Source of the DNA: Janthinobacterium lividum
GTDB taxonomy: Bacteria > Pseudomonadota > Gammaproteobacteria > Burkholderiales > Burkholderiaceae_D
Length of the DNA stretch: 64,000 bases
Assembly (NCBI RefSeq): GCF_023509035.1
Contig: NZ_CP075583.1
Span: 6,076,001 to 6,140,000 of the forward strand
Reading direction: 5' to 3'
Positions 29,932 to 38,558 of this stretch are shown here, in pieces. Numbering within the stretch: position 1 is the stretch's first letter; each line of letters opens with the position of its first letter. The translations under genes and the position numbers were made by a program. The notes under the pieces were generated by a model that worked only from the letters and a program-made list of their open reading frames with translations, was not told the DNA's origin and made no database searches.

Positions 29932-31770
29932 TTATTTGGCAGCAGTAGCCGGGGCTGGTTTAGCCACGGGAGCGCCATCGCTGTCGATATCCATGTACGC
30001 CCATTCCTGGAACAGGATCGGGTGCTTCTTGTAGCCTTGCACCGACTTTTGCGCCAGCATGTTGCGATAGCGCGCATAGCCGATCAGGGCGCCCGCGTTC
30101 ACTTCCAGGCGGCGCGCCATCTTGTGGAACAGCTCGTCACGCTCGGGGCTGGCCGGCATGGCCTGGCTGGCCGCGTACCATTTATCGTACTCGGGATCCT
30201 GGTAGCAGCCATTGTTGTTCTGGTGCGTGTTCGGGCCGTAGAACAGCTGCATGAAGTTGTCGCCGTCCGGATAGTCGGCCAGCCATGGCGCCGTGCGCGT
30301 CTGCATCTTGCACTGCTTTTCCGTCTTCAAGATATCGGAAAAGATCATGCGGTCGTTTTCCATGCGGATGCCCAGCGAGTTGTACGTCTTGCGCCACATT
30401 TCCGCCTGCAGCACGCCATTGGCTTCGTTGCGCGAGGCGTAGCGGATCAGCAGCGGCTTGCCGTCAGGCAGGGTACGCCAACCATCGGCGCCCTTCTTGT
30501 AGCCGAATTTATCCAGCAATTTATTGGCCAGCACGGGATCGTATTGCAACAGGCTCTTGTAGTGGGGATCGTAGCCGACGACGCCCGGCGGGATCGGATA
30601 GTCGAGGCGCTTGGCCTGGCCATTCCAGATGATGCGGATTTCTTCATCGATATTGTGCGCCATGGCAATAGCGCGGCGCAGGGCGATCTTTTCCTTGCTG
30701 AAGCCACCCAGGGTCGGGTCTTCCATATTCCAGTAGTAATAGCTGATTTCCGGATCCAACAGGCGCGACAATTGCACGCCCTTCTCTGCCAGTTCGGGAC
30801 GCAGCTTGCCGTTCAGCAATGCCTTCGGCGCCAGCGGGCCATCGAGCCAGAACACGTCCGTGCCGCCGCTCTGGAAAGACAGCCAGCGCGACTGGTCTTC
30901 GATCATCACGGAAATTTCGATGCGGTCGATGGCGGGAATGCGCTTGCCCTGCATCTGGCGCACGATGCGCTGGTCGTCCGGATCGTCGCCGGCCATGAAA
31001 TTCCACGTTTCCGGCAAGTGCTGCGGGTTGCGGTTCAGGACGATGCGGTTGCCGCGCGTCCATTCACCGAGCGTGTAATAGCCGGTGCCGACGGGATTCG
31101 AGCCCACTTCGCCCTTCACGTCGCCATATTTGTCCACCACTTCGCGCGCCACGGCGGCCGTCGGCACGTAGGCGAGGATCATGGGGAAATTGAAATCGGT
31201 CTTGGTCAGCGTGATGCGCAAGGTATACGGATCGAGGATTTCCAGGCCGGCCACCTTCTTGCTGAAGTCGAGCTTGTTCGACTTGGCCGCGTCCTTGGCC
31301 AGGTCATCCAGCCCCACCACCTTGCCTTCGAACAGCCAGCTGTGCGGCGAGGCCAGGCGCGGATCAAACAGGCGCTTCCACGAATACACGTAGTCGGCCA
31401 TCGTCAGTTCGCGGCGCTTGCCGCCAAACGCGGCGTCCGGCGTAAACAGGATGCCTTTTTTCAGGCGGATGGTGTAGGTCTTGCCGTCGGCGGACACTTC
31501 CGGCATCGCGGCGGCCGCGCCGGGCACCACCTTCACGGGGCGTGCCAGGTAATCATAGGTGTACAGGGTGTCGAAGACGGCCTGCGTGATGTGGTTCGAA
31601 TACAGGTCGCGCGCGGTGGCCGGATCGAAGCCCGTCTCGGCGGCCGGCAGGATATAGCGCAAGGTTTTGACCGGCGCGGCCGCAGGGGCGGCATCCGCGG
31701 CAACGGCCGCCAGCGGCAGGGTGGCCAGGCAGGCGAGCAGCGCCACGCGCCGCATCCATGGTGACTTCAT
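29932..31770 (-). CDS. Oligopeptide ABC transporter substrate-binding protein
   Basis: 612 residues, solute-binding family 5 (DppA/OppA/YejA type). The signal peptide (about 1-25, AAVA|AD) is cleavable. The lobe sequence GFDPATARDLYSNHITQAVFDTLYTYD and the later PEVSADGKTYTIRLKKGILFTPD are typical. It binds peptides or related solutes in the periplasm and hands them to the permeases. I chose the ATG at 31770 (GAAGGG 6 bases upstream); the frame is open 35 codons further without family character. First gene of the transporter operon, divergent from three TonB-dependent receptors. The ligand cannot be told from sequence. Confidence 0.94.
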   Translation of the reverse strand: MKSPWMRRVALLACLATLPLAAVAADAAPAAAPVKTLRYILPAAETGFDPATARDLYSNHITQAVFDTLYTYDYLARPVKVVPGAAAAMPEVSADGKTYTIRLKKGILFTPDAAFGGKRRELTMADYVYSWKRLFDPRLASPHSWLFEGKVVGLDDLAKDAAKSNKLDFSKKVAGLEILDPYTLRITLTKTDFNFPMILAYVPTAAVAREVVDKYGDVKGEVGSNPVGTGYYTLGEWTRGNRIVLNRNPQHLPETWNFMAGDDPDDQRIVRQMQGKRIPAIDRIEISVMIEDQSRWLSFQSGGTDVFWLDGPLAPKALLNGKLRPELAEKGVQLSRLLDPEISYYYWNMEDPTLGGFSKEKIALRRAIAMAHNIDEEIRIIWNGQAKRLDYPIPPGVVGYDPHYKSLLQYDPVLANKLLDKFGYKKGADGWRTLPDGKPLLIRYASRNEANGVLQAEMWRKTYNSLGIRMENDRMIFSDILKTEKQCKMQTRTAPWLADYPDGDNFMQLFYGPNTHQNNNGCYQDPEYDKWYAASQAMPASPERDELFHKMARRLEVNAGALIGYARYRNMLAQKSVQGYKKHPILFQEWAYMDIDSDGAPVAKPAPATAAK

Positions 31771-32373
31771 GTAATACCCTTCATCTCGATTATCTGTCGC
31801 ACCGCATTGGTGCGCTTGTACTGGCTTCCCCCTGGGATACAGGATTCCACCACCAAAACCAGTCCATCCTCGCAAGATCTATGCCTTGTTCGCAGCCAGC
31901 CGCGTCTGTGGTTTGACGAGCTGGAAAACGCGTAACGATAACGCATATTTTGCATGCCGGGCAAAAAGCTGCGGTACTTCTGGCGTGCGCGGCAACAAGC
32001 ACCCGCGCCACAGGGGAAATCTTCCGCACCGCAACATCCCCTGGGCGATGCCGCGCAAAAGCGCATTGGTAGAAACCCTTACGTCCGTGAATGAGCGCAC
32101 TTTTTATCGGTGGACGGAAACCGCATAGCGCAGCGCAACATTAAAATAATTGCCAATACTGAAACACTCAAACATTATAAAAAACACTGTTGTTTCCATC
32201 CCGAAATGTCACATTTGCGCGTTGACAAGCTTTCTCGGCAAGTGGTCTTATCAAGCACGGCAACGCACAGTATGCCGTTCGTCCCACAGCGATTGCCGAC
32301 GCAGCAATCTTTTTTAGACTAGCGAGGTTGTGTCGCAAACCGGCCAGCCGAACTTACTTTCGGAGTTCTGAGA
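31771..32373. other. Divergent regulatory region between the importer and receptor cluster
   Basis: 603 bp with no supported gene. It must hold promoters for the minus-strand transporter operon and the plus-strand receptor gene. The part nearest the receptor gene is AT-rich with a TTGACA at 32222. I see no clear Fur box here. Confidence 0.5.
32222..32251 (+). promoter_or_regulatory. Candidate promoter of the first tandem receptor gene
   Basis: A perfect TTGACA (32222-32227) and TCTTAT (32246-32251) at 18 bp spacing. The start codon is 120 bp downstream. Confidence 0.45.
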
Positions 32374-35172
32374 ATGATGATGGAAACAGTGATGTCCCGC
32401 TCCGTACGCCTGATTTTTTCGGGTAGCGTAGCAGCGGTCAGCCTTGGCATGATGGCTGCGCCGGCAATGGCGCAAGACGCCAACGTCCAACGTGTGGAAA
32501 TTACAGGCTCGAGCATCAAACGAGCCACGGCCGAGACCGCGTCACCGGTACAGGTCATCACCCGCGACGACTTGATGAAATCGGGCAAGGCCACCGTCGC
32601 CGAATACCTGCAAACCCTGACCGCCGATGGCGCCGGCTCCCTGCCGACGGGCTTCGGCAACGGCTTTGCCGCCGGTTCCACGGCCATCTCGCTGCGCGGC
32701 CTGGGCGCCACCTCGACCCTGGTCTTGCTCAATGGCCGCCGCATGGCGCCGTTCGCGCGGGCAGATGACGGCCAGAAAAGCTTTACCGATCTCTCTACCG
32801 TGCCGATGCAGATCGTCGAGCGCATCGAAATTCTCAAGGATGGCGCCTCTTCCACGTATGGCGCGGACGCTATCGCCGGCGTCGTCAATATCATCCTGCG
32901 CAAGGACTTCGAAGGCCTGACCCTGAAAGGCGACACGGGCATCTCCGGCGACAGCGACGCCAAGCAGCACCGCGCCTCGCTGACCTTTGGCAAGGGCAAC
33001 CTGGACACGGATAAATTCAACGTCGTCGTCAATGCCGAATACACCAAATCGGACATGCTGATGAACAATGAGCGGGCCGGGCGAAAATGGATAGGCAAGG
33101 CCGACCTGCGCCCGTATGGCTATGCGATCAACACCCAGTTTGCCGGTGGCTACATCAACGGCAACAACGATGCGAATGCCTCGCCAGCGGGCCTGATCCG
33201 CGATCCCGTCACCAACAACTATGTTTCGCTACCCGGCTGCTCCACCTTGTCCGTATCTTCGCCGCAAGATCCGAAGGGCGGCTGCCTGTGGCACCATGAC
33301 CAGTTCCGTTCGATGCAACCGAAGATCGAATCGATCAACCTGTACACGCGCGGCACCTGGCAAGTCAATGCCGACACCCAGGTGTATGCGGAAGCGGGCT
33401 ACTCGAAGCGCGACACGGCCTTTACCCTGATACCACCATCGGTCACGCCGACCATCGCCTTCCCGCCGAATGCCACCAGCCCGACTGGCGTCGTCAATTA
33501 CGGCTCCGGCGCCGGCACCACCATTGTGCTGGCCGCGAATCACCCGCAAAATCCGTACGGTGTGCCGGTGCGCGTGCGCTACCAGGCTTTCGACGTGGGC
33601 GCCAGCACGCGCCAGGCCAACAATGAGTTCAACCGCATCGTGCTCGGCGTCAAGGGCAACGCCATGGGCTGGGACTACGATGCCGGCTATACGCATTCGG
33701 AATCGAAGCTGCACCTCGATTACAGCAACATGCTGAACATGGCCGTCGTCAAGGATGCCCTGGGCAATCCGAACAGCAAATATTTCCCGTACTATATCGG
33801 CGCGCAGGCAAGCAAAAATCCCGCCTCGCTGTACGCGGCCATGGTAACCAACGCTACCTCCGACTCCACGACCAAGCTCGACATCATCGACTTCAAAGCC
33901 TCGCGCGAACTGATGCAGCTGCCCGGTGGCGCCATGGGCCTGGCCGTGGGTGCGGAACACCGCCGCGACAAGCTCGACAATCCATCTTTGTCGGGCACGG
34001 AAAACGGTTCCATCAACTCCAGCTATGTTGCCGCCAAGGGCGACAGCAAGGTCTCGGCCGTGTTCCTGGAAGTGCTGGCGCCCGTGATCAAGACGGTGGA
34101 ACTGTCGGGCGCCTTGCGCTACGACAAATACGACCGTTTCTCGTCGACCACGCCGAAACTGGGTGCCAAGTGGACGCCGCTGAAAACCTTCGCCGTGCGC
34201 GGCACGTATTCGGAAGGCTTCCGCGCACCGGGCCCAGCCGAAAGCAATGCCGATTCACAATCGACGGGCACCTCGACCGTGAGCGATCCCGTGCGCTGCC
34301 CTGGCGGCACCCGCTTGCCGGGCGCCAATGCCAGCGACTGTGAACTGCAAGTGGCGGCCGTCAAGATTGGCGACCCTAGCCTGAAGCCGGAAAAATCCAA
34401 GGGCTACACCCTGGGCCTCGTGTGGGATCCGTTCAACGATACCAGCCTGTCTCTCGATGGCTGGAAGATCAAGCGTGAAAACGAAATCAATCCGCTGCCG
34501 TACAACGAAGCGGCCGCCCTGCCAACCGCCGTCCGCGCCGACAACAACCTGACCATCAATGGCGTCGTCACGCCAAACACGGGCACCTTGCTGATCACCA
34601 AGGCACCGTACCGCAACTCCAGCTATACGGAGATCAAGGGCATCGACCTGGACATCAAGCAGCGCGTGCGCCTGGGCGACTACGGCCGCGCCACGTTTGG
34701 CCTGACCTGGACCCATATCGCCTCGTGGGTACGCGCCGAGTCGGCCACCGTGCGCTACCAGTTCGCCGGCACGCATGGCAATTGCGATACATCCAACTGC
34801 GCCGGCACGCCCAAGGACAAGATCAATCTCACCGGCTCGTGGGACCTGGGTAACTGGAATGTCAGCGGCGTGCTGAACTACCGTTCGGACATGAAGAACA
34901 TCCTCTTTGAAGGCAAGCCTTGCGCCTCCAAACTGGCCGATGGCACGCCAGCGCCGAACGGTTGCAAGCTGGCCTCGTTCACCACGCTCGACCTGTCGAG
35001 CCGTTGGAATGTCAGCAAGCAGCTGCAACTGTTTGCCTCGATCAACAACGTGACCGACAAGATCGCCCCGCTCGACCCGCTGACCTATGGCGGCATGAGC
35101 TACAACCCGATGGACGCCAGCGGCGCCATCGGCCGCTACTTCAAACTGGGCGCCAGCTACAAGTTTTTCTAA
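32374..35172 (+). CDS. TonB-dependent outer-membrane receptor 1 of the tandem cluster
   Basis: 932 residues. The signal peptide (about 1-33, APAMA|QD) is followed by the short N-terminal block VQRVEITGSSIKRA, then the plug (about 45-180) with VLLNGRRMAPF and ILKDGASSTYGADAIAGVVNI. A large barrel ends in LGASYKFF. Extracellular-loop cysteine pairs such as RCPGGTRLPGANASDC recur in the neighbouring receptors. This group takes up peptides, glycans or cofactors rather than iron in several relatives; here the ligand is unknown. GGAG lies upstream of three successive ATG codons (32374-32382), so the exact start may vary by one or two residues. A terminator follows. Confidence 0.93.
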   Translation: MMMETVMSRSVRLIFSGSVAAVSLGMMAAPAMAQDANVQRVEITGSSIKRATAETASPVQVITRDDLMKSGKATVAEYLQTLTADGAGSLPTGFGNGFAAGSTAISLRGLGATSTLVLLNGRRMAPFARADDGQKSFTDLSTVPMQIVERIEILKDGASSTYGADAIAGVVNIILRKDFEGLTLKGDTGISGDSDAKQHRASLTFGKGNLDTDKFNVVVNAEYTKSDMLMNNERAGRKWIGKADLRPYGYAINTQFAGGYINGNNDANASPAGLIRDPVTNNYVSLPGCSTLSVSSPQDPKGGCLWHHDQFRSMQPKIESINLYTRGTWQVNADTQVYAEAGYSKRDTAFTLIPPSVTPTIAFPPNATSPTGVVNYGSGAGTTIVLAANHPQNPYGVPVRVRYQAFDVGASTRQANNEFNRIVLGVKGNAMGWDYDAGYTHSESKLHLDYSNMLNMAVVKDALGNPNSKYFPYYIGAQASKNPASLYAAMVTNATSDSTTKLDIIDFKASRELMQLPGGAMGLAVGAEHRRDKLDNPSLSGTENGSINSSYVAAKGDSKVSAVFLEVLAPVIKTVELSGALRYDKYDRFSSTTPKLGAKWTPLKTFAVRGTYSEGFRAPGPAESNADSQSTGTSTVSDPVRCPGGTRLPGANASDCELQVAAVKIGDPSLKPEKSKGYTLGLVWDPFNDTSLSLDGWKIKRENEINPLPYNEAAALPTAVRADNNLTINGVVTPNTGTLLITKAPYRNSSYTEIKGIDLDIKQRVRLGDYGRATFGLTWTHIASWVRAESATVRYQFAGTHGNCDTSNCAGTPKDKINLTGSWDLGNWNVSGVLNYRSDMKNILFEGKPCASKLADGTPAPNGCKLASFTTLDLSSRWNVSKQLQLFASINNVTDKIAPLDPLTYGGMSYNPMDASGAIGRYFKLGASYKFF

Positions 35173-35541
35173 GCCCCAACGCAGGCTGCCAAGCGCAGCC
35201 TGTGCATCCGGCAGGCGCAAGTCACTATCGTCATGCCAGCCACACCAACGCCCGTTGCACCGCAACGGGCGTTTTATTTTGCGCGCCCGAAGCCCGCACT
35301 GGGCATGGCGGCCTTCCTCAAAAATGCGGCACAAAATTCGTCTTCTTTGTTTTAAATCAGTACCGATGACGCACTACGTTGTTTAAGCACACAAAGCCGT
35401 TTGCCACGTTGACAAGGACTTTTGCGGATCATTACAGTTGCTCAGTTGAAAAGATATAAATACTTTTCAATGTTCTCGGTGCGCCAACCGGCGCGGCCGT
35501 TCTTGCCCTTTTAGCCAACCGCTTTTCCAGGAGTCTTGAAC
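35173..35541 (+). promoter_or_regulatory. Gap between receptors 1 and 2 with candidate promoter
   Basis: 369 bp. After the terminator an AT-richer zone contains TTGACA (35409-35414) and, further on, TATAAA (35455-35460). Neither has a perfect partner at 17 bp, so the exact promoter is uncertain. No gene is seen. Confidence 0.4.
35247..35280 (+). terminator. Terminator after receptor 1
   Basis: A 12-bp perfect stem AACGCCCGTTGC / GCAACGGGCGTT (35247-35258 / 35262-35273) with a 3-base loop, followed by TTATTTT. Confidence 0.9.
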
Positions 35542-38211
35542 ATGATCAGAGAAACACGCTTGTCCCGTTCCATCCGTTTGATCTGCGCCGGCGGCCTTGC
35601 CGCCGGCCTGCTCAGCCAGCAGGCGCTGGCGCAAGAAGTCAACGATACGAGCACCATGCAGCGCGTCGAAGTCACCGGTTCCTCCATCAAGCGCCTCGTC
35701 TCGGAAACGGCGACGCCCCTGTCCATCTTCAAAGCCGAAGATTTCGCCAAACAGGGCCTGACCACTGCCCAGGAAGTGCTGAGCAAGATACCCTCGAATG
35801 CGTCGAGCATGGGCAGCGGCAATGCCGTCGGCGGCAATACCAGCGGATTGCCCACGGGCGGCCAGGCCAGCGCCGACTTGCGCGGCCTGGGCGGCGACAA
35901 GACCCTGGTACTGCTCAATGGCCGGCGCATCGCCAACCATCCGTATGACGGCGCCAGCGTCGACCTGAACATCATTCCCATCGCCGCCCTGGAGCGCGTC
36001 GAAGTGCTGCGCGACGGCGCCTCGGCCATCTACGGCACGGACGCCATCGGCGGCGTCATCAACTTCATCACCAAGCGCTCGGTGAATGTCACCAACATCA
36101 CCGCCGAGGTCGTCGCGCCCGAACACAAGGGCGGCGGCGAGCACCGCATCAACCTGTCGACGGGTTTCGGCAAGCTCGACACCGACGGCTACAATATTTT
36201 CGGCGTGGTCGACTACCACAAGCAAAATGTGCTCACGTCGCAGGATCGCGACTTTTCCAAGACCGGCATCATTCCCGATCGCGGCCTGTCGCTCACCAGC
36301 GGCACCACCTTCCCCGGCAACTACTTCGATGCGGCGGCCAACGGCGGCACGGGCCTGGCCGGCAATCCGTATGCGGCCACGGGCTGCAACCCGCCCCTGT
36401 CGGTGGCGGCGGCCAACGGCACCTGCCGCCAGGACTACACGCGGCAGATCGATGACCTGCCGGCGCAGGAGCAAGTGGCCTTCTTCGGCAGGGGCGCCTT
36501 CAAGCTGGGCGGCGGCCACCTGGCCACCGTGGAATATCTGCATTCGGAAAACAAGGTGAAAGCACGTACGGCGCCGCCGCCGCAAACGGGCTTGATCTTG
36601 CCCAATACCAGCAAATACTATCCGGGCAATGCGGGCGGCGTGCCGGCCCAGCCAGGTTTGTCGGGACAGCCGCTGAGCGTCAACTGGCGCCCCGTGGAAG
36701 CGGGCCAGCGGCAGATCGATTCCACCGGCAAGGCGGACCGCCTGGTGCTGGCCATCGAAGGCGAACTGGCGGGCTGGGATTACAAGACGGGGCTTAGCCA
36801 TGCGATCAGCAAATCGTCGGAAAAATTCACCAACGGCTATGTGCAGGACGCGAGCTTTGCCGCCGGCGTGCTGAACGGTATCCTGAACCCGTTTGGCATG
36901 CAGGACACGGCCGGCAAGGCTTACCTGGACAGCACCGCCCTGCGCGGCGAGGTACAAAATGCCAAGGTCACCACCACTGGCTTCGACATCAAGGGCAGCC
37001 GCGAACTGATGCAGCTGGCCGGCGGCCCGCTGGCGATCGCGCTCGGCGGTGAACTGCGACGTGAAAAAGCCGACTTCAATGTCAACCGCGATATCGCCAG
37101 CCAGGCCGCCAGTTCCGGCCTGTCCGGTTCGCTGTCGAAGAGCGGCTCGCGCACGATTCAGGCCGTCTTCGGCGAAGTCAACTTGCCGCTGATCAAGGAC
37201 CTGGAAGTGCAGCTGGCCGCCCGCTTCGACCATTACAGCGACGTGGGCAGCACCACCAATCCCAAGCTGGCCCTGCGCTACCAGGCCAGCAGCGCGCTGG
37301 TGCTGCGCGGTTCGGCCAGCACGGGTTTCCGCGCTCCCACCTTGTTTGAAAAGAATGCGCCGCCGTCGAAGAACGATACCAACGATTCCTACGACGATCC
37401 CATCCTCTGCCCGGGCGGCGTGCCGCAGCCGGGCGCCAATCCCCTGCGCGATTGCGACTTACAGCAATTCAAGCTACAGGGAGGCAATGAAAAACTGAAA
37501 CCGGAAAAATCCACCACCTTCGCCTTCGGCCTGGTGCTCGAACCCATCAAGGAAGTCACCGTCGCCATCGATTACTGGAACATCCATCTGAAGGACAAGA
37601 TTTCATCCTTGCCCGAACAATCGATCTACGGTAACTACGAAAAATACAAGGCCTTGTTCCTGCGCAATCCAGACGGTTCGCCTTTCGCCATTCTGGACTT
37701 GAACGACAACCTCGGCGAAGTGAAAACCGACGGCATCGATGTGAGCCTGAATGCGCGCCTGGGCCGTGGTGCCTACGGTGATGTCAGCGTGTCGGTCGAT
37801 GGCACGTGGACCCACAAATATGACTACCAGAACGAACGCGGCGGCGAATTCATCGCCAACGTGGGCCGCTACGCGGATAACAATCCTGTGTTCCGCTGGA
37901 AGCATACGGCGGCCCTGAACTGGCGCATGGGCAACTGGGGCGCCACCGTGTCGCAATCATTCAAGTCCGGCTACACGGATCAGAACCAGGTGGATCCGCA
38001 GTTCCGCCACGATGTGCCCTCTTACAGCCTGCTGAATGTGTCGGGCAGCTACGTATGGAAAGGCTTGCTGCTGACGGCCGGCGTGAAAAACCTGCTGGAC
38101 AAGCAACCGCCGTTCTCGAACCAGGGCACCTTGTTCCAGAAAGGCTATGACCCGCGCTACACGGATCCGGTCGGGCGCGCCTATTACCTGCGCGGCAGCT
38201 ATACGTTTTAA
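35542..38211 (+). CDS. TonB-dependent outer-membrane receptor 2 of the tandem cluster
   Basis: 889 residues from ATG 35542 (AGGAG 8 bases upstream; a TTG two codons earlier is rejected). Signal peptide to about residue 31 (QQALA|QE), MQRVEVTGSSIKRL block, plug with VLLNGRRIANHPYDG and EVLRDGASAIYGTDAIGGVINFITKRS, and a barrel ending in LRGSYTF. It carries the loop-cysteine motif LCPGGVPQPGAN...DC. It is clearly paralogous along its whole length with receptor 3 (38559-41210), less so with receptor 1, indicating tandem duplication. Ligand unknown. Confidence 0.93.
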   Translation: MIRETRLSRSIRLICAGGLAAGLLSQQALAQEVNDTSTMQRVEVTGSSIKRLVSETATPLSIFKAEDFAKQGLTTAQEVLSKIPSNASSMGSGNAVGGNTSGLPTGGQASADLRGLGGDKTLVLLNGRRIANHPYDGASVDLNIIPIAALERVEVLRDGASAIYGTDAIGGVINFITKRSVNVTNITAEVVAPEHKGGGEHRINLSTGFGKLDTDGYNIFGVVDYHKQNVLTSQDRDFSKTGIIPDRGLSLTSGTTFPGNYFDAAANGGTGLAGNPYAATGCNPPLSVAAANGTCRQDYTRQIDDLPAQEQVAFFGRGAFKLGGGHLATVEYLHSENKVKARTAPPPQTGLILPNTSKYYPGNAGGVPAQPGLSGQPLSVNWRPVEAGQRQIDSTGKADRLVLAIEGELAGWDYKTGLSHAISKSSEKFTNGYVQDASFAAGVLNGILNPFGMQDTAGKAYLDSTALRGEVQNAKVTTTGFDIKGSRELMQLAGGPLAIALGGELRREKADFNVNRDIASQAASSGLSGSLSKSGSRTIQAVFGEVNLPLIKDLEVQLAARFDHYSDVGSTTNPKLALRYQASSALVLRGSASTGFRAPTLFEKNAPPSKNDTNDSYDDPILCPGGVPQPGANPLRDCDLQQFKLQGGNEKLKPEKSTTFAFGLVLEPIKEVTVAIDYWNIHLKDKISSLPEQSIYGNYEKYKALFLRNPDGSPFAILDLNDNLGEVKTDGIDVSLNARLGRGAYGDVSVSVDGTWTHKYDYQNERGGEFIANVGRYADNNPVFRWKHTAALNWRMGNWGATVSQSFKSGYTDQNQVDPQFRHDVPSYSLLNVSGSYVWKGLLLTAGVKNLLDKQPPFSNQGTLFQKGYDPRYTDPVGRAYYLRGSYTF

Positions 38212-38265
38212 GGGAGTTTTCGGCAAATCTGGCATCGCTGGCAAGCATTTGCCAGGCATGCGGAG

Positions 38266-38303
38266 AACGGCGCCAGCAGCGATGCTGTGCGCCGTTTTAT
38301 TTT
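38266..38303 (+). terminator. Terminator after receptor 2
   Basis: AACGGCGC-CAGCA pairs with TGCTG-(T)-GCGCCGTT around GCGA, with one bulged base, followed by TTATTTTA. Confidence 0.85.
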
Positions 38304-38406
38304 ACGCATCTGAACAAGACTGACAAGGGTTGACGATACTTTATTGCTGAAGGATTACAAAAAAAACAGGAAAATGTTGCATTTCGTCCAAAAAGTACGC
38401 ACGAAA

Positions 38407-38435
38407 TTGACAATCTGAATGGTGAATGTTTTGAT
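38407..38435 (+). promoter_or_regulatory. Candidate promoter of receptor 3
   Basis: TTGACA (38407-38412), a 17-bp spacer, then TTTGAT (38430-38435). The surrounding 347-bp gap is markedly AT-rich and has no other gene. Confidence 0.5.
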
Positions 38436-38558
38436 GAGGGCCCTGAAAATTTACAAAATTTTCATTGGTGGTTTTGCAAAAAGGCAAATAAATTGTTAGT
38501 AAGCAACAAGTTATTTCAAAATAATTGCCGCCTTTATCACAATAACAAGGAATTTCAG